Shown here: piece by piece, positions 1 to 8,247 of the stretch
Layout: every line of letters starts with the position of its first letter
How positions within the stretch are numbered: the stretch's first letter is position 1
Virus record (IMG/VR): IMGVR_UViG_3300025889_001154
Coordinates: 1-20,871 of that record
Strand: one strand, 5' to 3'
Length of the DNA: 20,871 nt
From: a virus
Position numbers and translations under genes: made by a program
Notes under the pieces: model-generated
The model's database searches: none
The model's input: only the letters and a program-made list of their open reading frames with translations
What the model was told of the DNA's origin: nothing

Positions 1-4
1 CAAC

Positions 5-1492
5 GTGGCGCAGCCTTCGCAACCGATGGGATTTTTAGAAACACTCAAGTCAATCCCCTCAGGCATCGCCAACGATCTGAAGATGGGTTGGCAAGCTGGC
101 ATGTTCCGTGGTCGCGACACGCAGCGTGAGAACTTGATGAACGCCGGTTACAACCCCGCGCAGATTCAAGACTACTTTGCACGGACGGACGCGACGCTGG
201 CTCGGAACGCTGCTGAAGCCGCCATGCGCCAAGATCGAGGCGACACGTCTCCGCAGAACCCGATGGACCAATATTCAGAACTGGCCAAGGGTTTCGCGCA
301 GGAGTACAACATCGTTGGACGCAACCGCTCTCAGCTGATGCCGTTGTTGGAGAACTTCTTGCGCTCACGTGGCATCTTGCAGCCAACAAATTACAGCGAC
401 AAGATCTTCGAGGTTCTTTCCGTGCCGATGCAGCAAGGCGGCTCTGTGAGCCTCGAAGACCTGTATCAGAAGTACGAACAAGGCGGCAAGGTTCGTCCCT
501 CGTTGCTCGAAGGGTTCATGGCTGAGTTGAATCGTCTGCGTTCTCTGCAGCGCAAGCAAGACGCGCAGGAGTTCCGCTTGGACACGGCTGAGACGCCTGC
601 TTCGCGCAGCCCGACGCGTCCGCCACCGCGACCGACAACAACCGCTGCCGTGCCGACTGGCGAATCTGTTGCGCTCACCGGAGACGTTTACCGCGACACA
701 GCTGTGATGCTCGCTGAACGGTACGGTCTGCCGCCGAATGTGTTCGTGTCGTTAATTCAAAACGAAAGCTCATACAACCCCAACGCTCGCAGCCCCAAGG
801 GTGCGATTGGCTTGGCGCAGTTGATGCCTGGAACGGCTCGTGATTTGGGCGTCGACCCGACGGATTGGCGACAGAACCTCGAAGGCGGCGCACGTTACTT
901 GCGCCAGCAGTGGGACGAGTTCGGTTCACTGCCTCTCGCATTGGCGGCGTACAACGCTGGTCCAGGCAACGTCCGCAAGCACAATGGCATCCCGCCGTTC
1001 CGCGAGACGCAGAACTACGTCACGAGTGTGTTGCGCGACGCAGGCGTTCCTGGTTACGCAGCCGGTGGCGCAGTGAGAGCATACGATCCCGCAGCGGTCG
1101 AAGCACTCATGGCTTCTGTCGGCAACGGTTACGCAAAAGGCGGTCTCAAAACGCACGACGGGTTCGAGGCTGTGCAGAATCCGGACGGCAGCGTTTCGAC
1201 CGAGATCTCGATCACGGTGCAAGATCCGCGCCTGAACGAAGGTCGTCCGACCAACATCCCTTCGTTGTGGGATCGTAAAGTGGTCGACGACGATACGGCG
1301 GTGGAGCGCGCACTCAAGAGCGGCAAGAAGTACAACTCGTACGAAACAATCGAAGAAGCCGTACGCGCCGCTCGTCAACGCTCCTCCGACCTCGGAACCA
1401 GACTCAACAAAGCCGAAGGCGGTTACATCAAGTACGATCCGGCTTTGGTCGACACAATTGTGAAAAAATTCAGAGAGGGAACCCATGTCTGA
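5..1492 (+). CDS. Virion-associated lytic transglycosylase (SLT domain), possibly 5'-partial
   Basis: This protein probably cleaves peptidoglycan glycan strands so that phage DNA can cross the wall. The SLT domain covers about residues 232-345. It has the catalytic-type glutamate E254 in QNESSYNP, the [13 protein letters not shown] block at 266-278 and the AAYNAGPGN block near 314-322. Residues 1-200 are mostly helical with no recognised domain, as in internal virion or ejection proteins, and 195-215 is a Pro/Thr/Arg-rich linker. After the SLT domain come a [12 protein letters not shown] motif (354-365), a segment with [14 protein letters not shown] that resembles a small domain found in many phage proteins, and a second [11 protein letters not shown] motif (472-482). 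The start used is a GTG at base 5. No ribosome site is visible and the frame is open to the window edge, so the true start may lie upstream. The stop overlaps the portal gene by 8 bases. The enzyme class is confident; the ejection role is inferred. Confidence 0.85.
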   Translation: MAQPSQPMGFLETLKSIPSGIANDLKMGWQAGMFRGRDTQRENLMNAGYNPAQIQDYFARTDATLARNAAEAAMRQDRGDTSPQNPMDQYSELAKGFAQEYNIVGRNRSQLMPLLENFLRSRGILQPTNYSDKIFEVLSVPMQQGGSVSLEDLYQKYEQGGKVRPSLLEGFMAELNRLRSLQRKQDAQEFRLDTAETPASRSPTRPPPRPTTTAAVPTGESVALTGDVYRDTAVMLAERYGLPPNVFVSLIQNESSYNPNARSPKGAIGLAQLMPGTARDLGVDPTDWRQNLEGGARYLRQQWDEFGSLPLALAAYNAGPGNVRKHNGIPPFRETQNYVTSVLRDAGVPGYAAGGAVRAYDPAAVEALMASVGNGYAKGGLKTHDGFEAVQNPDGSVSTEISITVQDPRLNEGRPTNIPSLWDRKVVDDDTAVERALKSGKKYNSYETIEEAVRAARQRSSDLGTRLNKAEGGYIKYDPALVDTIVKKFREGTHV

Positions 1493-3983
1493 TATCAACG
1501 AACGCGACGACGAGTCCCTCGAAGAAGGCGAAACTGTCTCCTACGAGGACTCACTTCCAGACGTAGAAGACACCGAAGACGGTGGCGCAGTCCTGCGCAT
1601 GGAAAACGACGAAGACGAGAAGCGCAACCTCGCGCATTTCGCCAACATTGTCGAAGAGGTTGACCAAGCCGCGCTGAAGGTCGCGGTCACCGACCTGCTC
1701 GACAAGATCGGAAAAGACAAAGAGGCTCGCGAAAAACGCGACAAGCAGTACGAGGAAGGTCTGCGCCGCACAGGGTTGGGCGACGACGCTCCTGGAGGCG
1801 CGCAGTTCACCGGCGCGAACAAGGTCGTTCACCCGATGCTGGTCGAGGCGTGCGTGGACTTCTCGGCGCGGTTCATGAAAGAGATTTTTCCGCCCAACGG
1901 TCCAGTGAAGTCGAAGATCTACGGCGAGCAGGACAAGAAGAAGGTCGAGAAGGCTGAACGCAAAACAGAGTTCCTGAACTGGCAAACCACCAAGCAGATG
2001 CCCGAGTTCCGCAGCGAACTTGAACAGCTGAGCACGCAGTTGCCGCTCGGCGGTGGGCAGTACATGAAGTTCATGTGGAATCCGCAGCGTCGCCGACCCA
2101 TGAGCGAGTTCGTGCCGATCGACGACATTTACCTGCCGTTCGCCGCAACGAACTTCTACACCGCCGAACGCAAGACGCACGTCCAGTACATAACCAAGAT
2201 GGAATACCAGCGTCGCGTCAAGAGCGGCATGTACATCGACGTGGACCTTGGTTACGCTGGCGAGATCGATTGGAGCAAGTCGTCCATCGCCAACGACAAG
2301 ATCGAAGGTCGCAAGGAATCCAGCTACAACGAAGACGGTCTGCGCACCATCTACGAGATCTACACGTTCTTGGAGTTTGAAGACGGGCTGGAACCTTACA
2401 TCCTCAGCATCGACAAAACCACCGAGTTGCCGCTGGCGCTCTACCGCAACTGGGAGCCGGACGACGAACTGCGCAATGAGCTGGATTGGATCGTTGAGTT
2501 CCCGTTCGTTCCGTGGCGTGGTGCGTACCCGATCGGGTTGACCCACATGATTGGCGGCTTGAGCGGCGCGGCCACTGGCGCGTTGCGCGCATTGTTGGAC
2601 AGCGCACACATTCAGAACGTCCCCACACTGCTCAAGTTGAAAGGTGGACCGAACGGTCAGACCATCAACGTCCAGCCCACCGAGGTTGTTGAACTGGACG
2701 GCGGCGCGATGGTGGACGATGTTCGCAAGCTGGCGATGCCTCTGCCGTTCAATGGTCCGAGTCCGGTGTTGTTCCAGCTGCTGGGCTTCTTGGTCGATGC
2801 GGGCAAAGGCGTCGTGCAAACGTCGTTCGAGAAACTCAGCGACCAGAACCCCAATCAGCCGGTCGGCACGACGATGGCGCTGATCGAGCAGGGCATGGTG
2901 GTTTTCTCGTCCATCCATTCGCGACTGCACAACGCGATGGAAAAGTGTTTTTCGATCTTGCACCGCCTGAACAGCGCGTACCTGACCGAAGAAGACATCG
3001 AGGCGCACAACGCAGGTTTGGAGATCGACCCCAGCGACTTCGATGGTCCGATGGACGTGATGCCGGTCAGCGATCCGGCAATCTTCAGCGAGACGCAACG
3101 CTTCGCGCAAACGCAAGCCATCATGCAGCGCGCACAAATGATGCCGCAGCTGTACGACCCGCGCAAGGTCGAAGAGATGTTCTTGCGCACACTGAAGATC
3201 ACGCCGGACGATGTCATGCAGCCACAGATGGCCAGCGAGGACATGGATCCGGTCAGCGAGAACGTGGCGGCGTCGATGGGCAGACCGCTTTACGTTTTGC
3301 CGCGCCAGGATCATATCGCGCATATCATGACGCATATGGCGTTCCTGAAGTCGCCGTTGCTGGGTTCCAACCCGCCAATCATGCAAGCGTGCATCTATGC
3401 GATTGCGCAGCACTTGAAAGATCACTTGTTGAACTACTACCTTGTGGAGGCTCACAACGCCGTGGACAAAGCGCAACGCGAAGAACTGATCGAGGCAGAA
3501 GCGGAAGAGCAGGTCAAGTTGATCATTCAGGTTCAACAACTGATCGAAAAGCAGCTTGGTTCGTTCGGTCAGGAACTGGCCGCGCTCACGGAGTTCGCCG
3601 AGCAGTTCAAGCCGCAGCCTCCGATGCCGCCCGACAACAGCATGCAGATTGCACAGATGAACGCGCAAGTTCAGGGTCAGGCACTGCAAGAGCGTGCGCA
3701 GTACAATCAGGCACGCGTCCAACTGGATCAGCAGAAGCTGCAAACGCAACAGCAACTGGAAGCCGCAAAGCTGGCCGCACGCCAGCAGGAGCAGGCAGAA
3801 AAGCTGCAGGCAGAGCAGATGAAGCAAATTGCCGAAAACGAGCGCACCGCTGCGGACATCGCCGCACGCGAGCGCATGAACACGGCAGACAACGACACCG
3901 CGAAATTGCTCGCTGCAGCCGAATTGGCAACTGGCGAACGAGTCTCGGTGAGCACCGGCACAGGCATCAACCCCAACCCTTGA
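1485..3983 (+). CDS. Portal protein
   Basis: This is the probable dodecameric portal at the capsid vertex through which DNA is packaged and ejected. The 832 residues are large for a portal but fit the P22-like kind. An acidic, disordered-looking N-terminus (1-60) precedes a helical part. Then comes a core with blocks recalling phage portals, such as [40 protein letters not shown] and [14 protein letters not shown]. From about residue 720 to 815 the chain is Gln/Ala/Glu-rich and strongly heptad-like, which suits the C-terminal helical barrel known from P22 portal. The start ATG sits behind an AGAGGGA ribosome site and overlaps the end of the transglycosylase gene. Placement upstream of co-chaperonin, scaffold and capsid genes supports the assignment. 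Family membership is recognised from the sequence and gene order; the barrel is inferred from composition. Confidence 0.85.
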   Translation: MSDINERDDESLEEGETVSYEDSLPDVEDTEDGGAVLRMENDEDEKRNLAHFANIVEEVDQAALKVAVTDLLDKIGKDKEAREKRDKQYEEGLRRTGLGDDAPGGAQFTGANKVVHPMLVEACVDFSARFMKEIFPPNGPVKSKIYGEQDKKKVEKAERKTEFLNWQTTKQMPEFRSELEQLSTQLPLGGGQYMKFMWNPQRRRPMSEFVPIDDIYLPFAATNFYTAERKTHVQYITKMEYQRRVKSGMYIDVDLGYAGEIDWSKSSIANDKIEGRKESSYNEDGLRTIYEIYTFLEFEDGLEPYILSIDKTTELPLALYRNWEPDDELRNELDWIVEFPFVPWRGAYPIGLTHMIGGLSGAATGALRALLDSAHIQNVPTLLKLKGGPNGQTINVQPTEVVELDGGAMVDDVRKLAMPLPFNGPSPVLFQLLGFLVDAGKGVVQTSFEKLSDQNPNQPVGTTMALIEQGMVVFSSIHSRLHNAMEKCFSILHRLNSAYLTEEDIEAHNAGLEIDPSDFDGPMDVMPVSDPAIFSETQRFAQTQAIMQRAQMMPQLYDPRKVEEMFLRTLKITPDDVMQPQMASEDMDPVSENVAASMGRPLYVLPRQDHIAHIMTHMAFLKSPLLGSNPPIMQACIYAIAQHLKDHLLNYYLVEAHNAVDKAQREELIEAEAEEQVKLIIQVQQLIEKQLGSFGQELAALTEFAEQFKPQPPMPPDNSMQIAQMNAQVQGQALQERAQYNQARVQLDQQKLQTQQQLEAAKLAARQQEQAEKLQAEQMKQIAENERTAADIAARERMNTADNDTAKLLAAAELATGERVSVSTGTGINPNP

Positions 3984-3996
3984 AAAGGAGCGCATC

Positions 3997-4140
3997 ATGA
4001 GCGACAATCCCAACAAAGCCAAAGAAGTTCCAATGAACACGGCTGAAGTTCCCCAGCATCACCGCATGGCCGCAGGCGAAAAGTGTGACGGCCAGCACAC
4101 ACCACCTTCTAAGAGTTCTGGACCGAAGACACCGGCATGA
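3997..4140 (+). CDS. Small unknown protein, 47 aa
   Basis: A short open frame runs from ATG 3997 to TGA 4140. A clean AAAAGGAG ribosome site lies six bases upstream. It fills the gap between the portal gene (13 bases upstream) and the next gene, whose ATG overlaps this stop as ATGA. The product is hydrophilic and rich in Pro, Lys and His (for example AEVPQHHRMAAGEK and TPPSKSSGPKTPA), with one cysteine and no membrane segment. It looks disordered. I recognise no family. Translation is likely because of the ribosome site and the coupled start of the following gene; the function is unknown. Confidence 0.6.
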   Translation: MSDNPNKAKEVPMNTAEVPQHHRMAAGEKCDGQHTPPSKSSGPKTPA

Positions 4141-4334
4141 ACTTCGAAACCCTCTTGTTGAACCGTCTCAAGGAAGAGCAGCAGAAGTTTGCTGTTGACG
4201 CCTTGAGACGGCCACAGGAACGCGACGCCTTTGAGTACGGGTTGCGCGTTGGAATATTCGCCGGTTATGAGGCGGCGATCAATGTGCTCTTGAAACTTGT
4301 TGATGAGGAGAAAAACGGTGACAATGACATCTGA
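4137..4334 (+). CDS. Small conserved-looking unknown protein, 65 aa
   Basis: This is a short helical protein with a charged start (NRLKEEQQKFAVDALRRPQERDAF) and a central stretch EYGLRVGIFAGYEAAINVLLKLVDEEK that could form an amphipathic or weakly hydrophobic helix. It resembles small proteins of unknown role near the portal in other phages, but I cannot name a family. Its ATG overlaps the stop of the 47-residue frame (ATGA) and it has only a weak ribosome site, so translation is probably coupled. Its end overlaps the preferred start of the GroES-like gene by 17 bases. A structural or chaperone-accessory role is possible but not shown. Confidence 0.65.
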   Translation: MNFETLLLNRLKEEQQKFAVDALRRPQERDAFEYGLRVGIFAGYEAAINVLLKLVDEEKNGDNDI

Positions 4335-4740
4335 GAACGCTTTGGCAGAGGCGTTTCCGGCGGCAGACGCTGGAGTGCAGCCTTTTGGAAGCCGCGTTCT
4401 GGTTCAAATCCGTACGCCGAAGAGCAAAACTTCTGGCGGCATCATTTTGCACAGCGAGTCGCGCGACACTGAAAAGTGGAACACACAAGTTGCCAAGGTG
4501 ATCAGCATTGGACCACTCGCGTTCAAAAATCGCAACACCATGGAACACTGGCCGGAAGGCTCTTGGTGCAACGTGGGAGACTTTGTTCGGGTGCCGAAAT
4601 ACGGTGGAGACCGTTGGGAGGTGCCTCTTACAAAAGAAACCATGGGCAAAAAAGAGTCAGCAATGTTCGTAATTTTCAATGACCTCGACATCATCGGGCA
4701 GGTAACTGGTGACCCGTTGGCGATCAAGGCGTTCATCTGA
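4318..4740 (+). CDS. GroES-type co-chaperonin
   Basis: This protein likely caps host GroEL and changes its folding chamber for phage proteins, probably the major capsid protein, as T4 gp31 does. The fold signature is clear: PFGSRVLVQIR opens the beta barrel. Next comes a mobile-loop-like stretch KSKTSGGIIL, in which I42-I43-L44 match the GroEL-contacting hydrophobic tripeptide of GroES (IVL in Escherichia coli). Then follow VAKVISIGP, GDFVRVPKYGGDRW and a closing strand FVIFNDLDIIGQV. At 140 residues it is longer than bacterial GroES (about 95) because of N-terminal, central (around LAFKNRNTMEHWPEGSW) and C-terminal extensions. I prefer GTG 4318 because GAGGAG lies seven bases upstream; ATG 4324 would give 138 residues. 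The frame is open further back to TTG 4297, but that has no better site. Family call is firm; the client protein is inferred. Confidence 0.85.
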   Translation: MTMTSENALAEAFPAADAGVQPFGSRVLVQIRTPKSKTSGGIILHSESRDTEKWNTQVAKVISIGPLAFKNRNTMEHWPEGSWCNVGDFVRVPKYGGDRWEVPLTKETMGKKESAMFVIFNDLDIIGQVTGDPLAIKAFI

Positions 4741-4753
4741 AAGGAGATGACAA

Positions 4754-5701
4754 ATGAGTGAAGTGATCAAAGAAGAAGACCCCAAAGACGAAGAGATCGT
4801 GATCGTTGAAGACGAGTCCAAGCTGAGGGCCTCAGCTGAAGATGACGACGACGGGCAAGACGACGAGCGCATCTCTACAGAAGAAGAAGATGATGAAGAC
4901 GAAGAAGAACACGACGACGAGCGTGAAGCAATCCGCGAACGCCGTCGCAAGGAGAAGTTGGAGCGCAAACAGCGTCGCGAAGAAGCCATCAAGCGTGACA
5001 AACTTGAGTTGGATTTCCTGCGCAGCCGCAACGACGATCTTGAACGTCGCCTGACTGCACAAGAACAGCGTGCGCACCAAGGTGACCTCAACACAATAGA
5101 CTCTGCAATCGCGCAAGCCGCCAAAGAAGCCGAGATGGCCGATAAGGTTATCGCTAAAGCGGTCGCGGCTGGCAACGGTGAAGACGTCACGCAAGCAATG
5201 CGCTACCGCGATCAGGCACTGGCTCGCATCCAGCAACTGAGCGCACAGAAACAAAATGTGCAACAGCGTCCGCCGCAACCTAAGCAACAGATCGACGAGC
5301 GCACAATGCACTACGCGCAGGAGTTCATTAAGGAGAACCCTTGGTACGACTCACAAGGTCGTGACGAGGATTCATCCATCGTGATCGCCATCGATCAGTC
5401 TCTCGCCAAAGACGGTTACGACCCTCGCAGCGAGGAATACTGGACAGAACTGCGCAAGCGTGCTGCGCGCCGGTTGCCGGAGCGGTTCGGCAAAACAGGA
5501 ACCAAGGAGCAACGCACCCCGCGTGGCGGTCCAGCAGTTGGGTCTGGCCGTGAGCACGCGCCAACCAGCACGCGCAAAGAAGTGTACATCAGTCCTGAGC
5601 GCAAACAGGCGTTGATCGACGCAGGCGTTTGGGACGACCCCGTGCTGCGACAGAAATATGTAAAGAGGTATGCAGAATATGATCGAGCGAACAGATCATA
5701 A
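4754..5701 (+). CDS. Probable capsid scaffolding protein
   Basis: This protein probably guides capsid shell assembly and is then lost from the head. The 315 residues start with a very acidic, low-complexity segment (about 1-60, runs of Glu and Asp). A long charged coiled coil follows (60-175, for example RRRKEKLERKQRREEAIKRDK, LERRLTAQEQ and ARIQQLSAQKQ). A region recalling other phage scaffolds comes next: ENPWYDSQGRDEDSSIVIAIDQSLAKDGYDPRSEEYW, given here as key positions near 198-236. The C-terminus (about 277-315) is basic and helical with YISPERKQALIDAGVW, a likely capsid-binding end. The gene has AAGGAG seven bases before ATG 4754 and lies between the co-chaperonin and capsid genes, where scaffolds usually sit. 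There is no protease motif. The call rests on composition, layout and position. Confidence 0.7.
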   Translation: MSEVIKEEDPKDEEIVIVEDESKLRASAEDDDDGQDDERISTEEEDDEDEEEHDDEREAIRERRRKEKLERKQRREEAIKRDKLELDFLRSRNDDLERRLTAQEQRAHQGDLNTIDSAIAQAAKEAEMADKVIAKAVAAGNGEDVTQAMRYRDQALARIQQLSAQKQNVQQRPPQPKQQIDERTMHYAQEFIKENPWYDSQGRDEDSSIVIAIDQSLAKDGYDPRSEEYWTELRKRAARRLPERFGKTGTKEQRTPRGGPAVGSGREHAPTSTRKEVYISPERKQALIDAGVWDDPVLRQKYVKRYAEYDRANRS

Positions 5702-5706
5702 AACGC

Positions 5707-5735
5707 TTGCCTTTTTCATAGAAACAGATTTTAAT
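5707..5735 (+). promoter_or_regulatory. Candidate sigma70-like promoter before the capsid genes
   Basis: The 63-base gap after the scaffold gene is AT-rich and holds TTGCCT, a 17-base spacer and TTTAAT. The -10 match is only moderate. It would drive the genes from 5765 through the capsid gene. The sequence AATCAATCG just downstream (5738-5746) recurs at 15552-15560 beside another promoter candidate. This is a pattern match only. Confidence 0.3.
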
Positions 5736-5764
5736 TCAATCAATCGCTGAAAGGAGCGAGTACC

Positions 5765-6295
5765 ATGACCGACGAACGACTAAAGAAATCCGCTGGCGAA
5801 GGTCGCGAGAACCGCGCGATGCAGGATCGTGCATCCACACAAAATCGCGCCATTTCCGATGATGAGCGGGTAGAAATGTTCCGTCAGCAATTTCACCAAT
5901 CCTCTCTACCGGATTTGCCCAAACTAGACGGCTGGCACTTGTGCTGGCTGACCACGACAAACCCGCGTGACTCCATCCAAATGCGTATCCGTTTGGGCTA
6001 TGAGCCCGTGAAGCCAGAAGATGTTCCTGGCTGGGAATATGCAACGCTCAAGACGGGCGATTGGCAGGGGTTCATCGGCGTGAACGAGATGCTTGCCTTC
6101 AAACTGCCGCTTTCACTGTACGAAAAGTACATGCGTGAAGCGCACCACGATGCTCCGTTGCGTGAGGAAGAAAAACTCACCGACACTCAAGACTTCTTGG
6201 AACAGCAGGCGCGTGCTTCTAAAACTCGTGTTGACATGGGCGACGGAAATAGGGAGTTTGGTGTGGATAGGGAACCGGTCTTTGACCTTTCCTGA
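5765..6295 (+). CDS. Conserved-type phage protein of unknown function, 176 aa, in the capsid block
   Basis: The protein has a charged, probably disordered N-terminus (1-40, with RENRAMQDRASTQNR). A compact Trp-rich middle follows, with DGWHLCWLTTTNPRDSIQMRIRLGYEPVKPEDVPGWEY and then KTGDWQGFIGVNEMLAFKLPLSLYEKYMREAHHD. A helical, charged C-terminus ends the chain. Proteins of this look are found beside capsid genes of uncultured phages, but I know of no assigned function. AAGGAG lies eight bases before the ATG. Its place between the scaffold and a decoration-like protein suggests a role in head assembly or a minor head component; that is inference. No membrane segment, cysteine cluster or enzyme motif is visible. 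Confidence 0.75.
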   Translation: MTDERLKKSAGEGRENRAMQDRASTQNRAISDDERVEMFRQQFHQSSLPDLPKLDGWHLCWLTTTNPRDSIQMRIRLGYEPVKPEDVPGWEYATLKTGDWQGFIGVNEMLAFKLPLSLYEKYMREAHHDAPLREEEKLTDTQDFLEQQARASKTRVDMGDGNREFGVDREPVFDLS

Positions 6296-6322
6296 CGAAC
6301 CATTCAACCTTAGGAGCAAACT

Positions 6323-6916
6323 ATGTCTTCGACTAGCGCACCCTTTGGCTTTCGTCCGTCTTACCACAACAGTGGCCAGATGCGCCCGAAAGCCTACACG
6401 ATCGCTAGCACCTACGCTGCCAACATCTTTCAGGGCGACCCTGTAAAGTTGACGGATGCAGGTGTTATCCAGTTGGGCACCAGTGATGGTACCCGTTCCG
6501 GCACCGTGGATGGGATTTCCCTTCTCGGTATTTTTGCTGGTTGTCAGTACAACGATTCCACCGGTCGTCCGGTTGTTTCGCCGTTCTGGCCCACCGGCAC
6601 AACGGCAACTAACATCGTTGCATGGGTCTACGACGATCCTGAAACGCTGTTCGATGTTCAGTACAACAATCCTTCTGCAGGCACCACGGTTCAAACCGCT
6701 GTTGGCGAAGAATGTGATTGGACGGTTGCTTCTCCGGGCGGTTCTACCAGCACCGGTCTGAGCAACACGTACCTGACGGCCATCCAAGCGACTTCTGGCC
6801 AATTCCAGATCACCGGTTGGGGCTACAACATCAACGACTCCTTGACTGACGCTTACGTGGTTGCGACTGTTCGCATCAACGAGCACCAGTACAAGGCTTC
6901 TGTCAACTCGGTGTAA
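6323..6916 (+). CDS. Probable head decoration or minor structural protein
   Basis: This 197-residue, beta-rich protein starts with SSTSAPFGFRPSYHNSGQ, an FGLRP-like opening seen in decoration-type proteins of many aquatic phages. It continues with FQGDPVKLTDAGVIQLG, a GISLLGIFAGCQYND segment and IVAWVYDDPETLFDVQY, a pattern of the same group. It is low in Lys and rich in Gly, Ser and Thr, as outer-surface capsid proteins often are. The gene has GGAG six bases before ATG 6323 and ends 14 bases before the major capsid gene, so the two are probably made in a fixed ratio from one message. It could instead be a minor capsid component; decoration is inferred from sequence style and position. Confidence 0.6.
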   Translation: MSSTSAPFGFRPSYHNSGQMRPKAYTIASTYAANIFQGDPVKLTDAGVIQLGTSDGTRSGTVDGISLLGIFAGCQYNDSTGRPVVSPFWPTGTTATNIVAWVYDDPETLFDVQYNNPSAGTTVQTAVGEECDWTVASPGGSTSTGLSNTYLTAIQATSGQFQITGWGYNINDSLTDAYVVATVRINEHQYKASVNSV

Positions 6917-6930
6917 GGAGGGCTTGAACC

Positions 6931-7845
6931 ATGGCTACACCTATGCGTAGTACTGACTTTCGGTCAGTCGTCGAGCCGATCCTGAACGAGGTCTTCGACG
7001 GAGTTTACGATCAGCGTGCTGATGAATGGAAGATGGTCTTCCGTGAGCAAAAGGGCATTCCCCGCAACTACCATGAAGAACCCGTCCTGTACGGCTTCGG
7101 TGCTGCGCCGGAACTTCCTGATGGCATGGCAGTCACCTACCAGTCTGGCGGCGTGCTGTTCATTCAGCGTTACCTCTACAAGGTCTACGGTCTGGCGTTC
7201 AGCCTGACCAAGGTTCTGGTGGAGGATGGCGATCACATTCGTATCGGTCAGACCTATGCCAAGCACTTGGCTCAGTCTCTGATTGAAACGAAAGAGACGC
7301 TGTCGGCCAACATTCTGAACCGTGCATTTAACAGCTCGTATACGGGTGGTGACGGCGTTTCGCTGATCAACGCTTCGCATCCGATTGTTAACGGCACCTT
7401 CAGCAACCAGCTGACCACCGCTGCGGCTCTGTCGCAGACTTCTCTTGAGCAGATGCTGATCCAGATCCGCAACGCTGTTGACAACAACGGCAAGCGTATC
7501 CGCCTGACGCCCAAGAAGATTGTCACTGGTCCCAGCAACGTGTTCCAAGCAGAAGTTCTGCTGAAGAGCGTGCTGCGTGCGGGCACAGCTGACAACGACA
7601 TCAACCCCGTGAAATCCATGGGTCTGCTGTCGGAAGGTCAGGCTAACCTTTCTCGTATCACCTCGACCACCGCATGGTGGGTGCAGACTGATGCGCCGGA
7701 AGGCATGAAGCTGCTGATGCGTCGTCCGCTGGAAAAGAGCATGGAAGGTGATTTCGAAACCGACTCCATGCGCTACAAGGCGACTGAGCGTTACACCGTT
7801 GGTTGGACTGACCCTCGTGGTCTTTTCGGCACAGCCGGTGTGTAA
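6931..7845 (+). CDS. Major capsid protein
   Basis: This 304-residue protein is the best candidate for the shell subunit, probably with the HK97 fold. The N-terminus (SVVEPILNEVFDGVYDQRADEWKMVFRE) and the following block with GFGAAPELPDGMAVTYQSGG and KVYGLAFSLTKVLVEDGDH look like major head proteins of the Mu gpT-like and related kinds. So do the middle (LSANILNRAFNSSYTGGDGVSLINASHPI) and the C-terminal part (MRRPLEKSMEGDFETDSMRYKATERYTVGWTDPRGLFG). The size fits a shell subunit without a protease domain. GGAGGG lies eight bases before the ATG. Codons are regular (frequent CTG, GGT, CGT), as in highly expressed genes, and a strong hairpin follows the stop. Scaffold and decoration candidates immediately upstream support the call. 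Confidence 0.85.
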   Translation: MATPMRSTDFRSVVEPILNEVFDGVYDQRADEWKMVFREQKGIPRNYHEEPVLYGFGAAPELPDGMAVTYQSGGVLFIQRYLYKVYGLAFSLTKVLVEDGDHIRIGQTYAKHLAQSLIETKETLSANILNRAFNSSYTGGDGVSLINASHPIVNGTFSNQLTTAAALSQTSLEQMLIQIRNAVDNNGKRIRLTPKKIVTGPSNVFQAEVLLKSVLRAGTADNDINPVKSMGLLSEGQANLSRITSTTAWWVQTDAPEGMKLLMRRPLEKSMEGDFETDSMRYKATERYTVGWTDPRGLFGTAGV

Positions 7846-7852
7846 ACGGATT

Positions 7853-7873
7853 GGGGGAGCCTCGTGCTCCCCC
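7853..7873 (+). terminator. Hairpin after the major capsid gene, terminator-like
   Basis: A perfect 8-base-pair stem, GGGGGAGC paired with GCTCCCCC around the loop CTCGT, begins eight bases after the capsid stop. The sequence after it (TCTCCACAATT) has only scattered T residues, so it is not a textbook intrinsic terminator. It may act as a partial terminator or protect the 3' end of the capsid message. Confidence 0.6.
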
Positions 7874-7884
7874 TCTCCACAATT

Positions 7885-7942
7885 CCGAGGCAAACTCGGT
7901 GTGTTAGACAGTCCTCGGCTGACGTCATGCAGACTAACACAC
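7885..7942 (+). other. Second structured segment in the capsid 3' gap
   Basis: Two further pairings follow the terminator-like hairpin. CCGAG (7885-7889) can pair with CTCGG (7895-7899) across GCAAA. GTGTGTTAG (7899-7907) can pair perfectly with CTAACACAC (7934-7942) across 26 bases. The two stems share base 7899, so they abut or compete. The segment ends 12 bases before the ribosome site of the next gene. I recognise no riboswitch or known RNA family. Confidence 0.45.
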
Positions 7943-7967
7943 TTAACTCGCATGAGAGGAAAATGAA

Positions 7968-8231
7968 ATGGCATCGACTACTTTTTCTGGTCCCGTAACC
8001 TCCACCAACGGTTTTGTGGGCGACGTCACTGGTAGCGTCACTGGCGCTGTTTACGTGGCTGACTTCATCAAAATGACCGCCATCACAACCGCTGAACTGC
8101 CTGCTGCAGCTGCAGCGAACGCTGGACAAGTTCGCTTGATCAACGACAATGGCGCAGGCGACGACGAATATTGCTTGGTCATTTCCACGGGTGCTGCTTG
8201 GGTGACCGCTGTTGGCGCGGCTCTCAGCTAA
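7968..8231 (+). CDS. Small probable virion protein with fibre-like repeats, 87 aa
   Basis: The short product begins ASTTFSGPVTSTNGFVGDVTGSVTGAV, a pattern with repeated VTG units like the shaft starts of phage fibres. It continues with a beta-type part containing AGQVRLINDNGAGDDEYCLVISTGAAWVTAVGAAL. Small proteins of this kind occur after capsid genes in aquatic phages, but their exact place in the particle is not known to me. AGAGG lies seven bases before ATG 7968; a second ATG at 7963 is in another frame. It opens the message downstream of the capsid hairpin. It could be a head fibre or a minor structural protein. Confidence 0.65.
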   Translation: MASTTFSGPVTSTNGFVGDVTGSVTGAVYVADFIKMTAITTAELPAAAAANAGQVRLINDNGAGDDEYCLVISTGAAWVTAVGAALS

Positions 8232-8247
8232 TTGAGGAGGTGTCAAC

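Noticed and set aside
2945-4000. 351-codon open frame on the + strand inside the portal gene
   Set aside because: It is in another frame of a gene with strong protein features. The product is Arg/Ala/Gly-rich with no recognisable motif and no convincing ribosome site.
1551-4040. 829-codon open frame on the - strand opposite the portal gene
   Set aside because: It is a mirror of the portal coding pattern: the sense gene rarely uses TTA, CTA and TCA codons, so the opposite strand lacks stops. The translation is Leu/Arg/His-rich without a domain, and no ribosome site or gap supports it.
4297-4317. TTG start for the co-chaperonin giving 147 residues
   Set aside because: TTG is a rare start and the GAGGAG ribosome site lies downstream of it, correctly placed for GTG 4318.
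7919-7948. Weak promoter-like pair CTGACG/TTAACT before the gene at 7968
   Set aside because: Both boxes match poorly, the spacing is 18, and the bases overlap the strong GTGTGTTAG/CTAACACAC stem, which explains the segment better.
6964-7974. 336-codon open frame on the - strand opposite the major capsid gene
   Set aside because: Same codon-bias effect as over the portal. It would also have to be read through the capsid gene and its hairpin.
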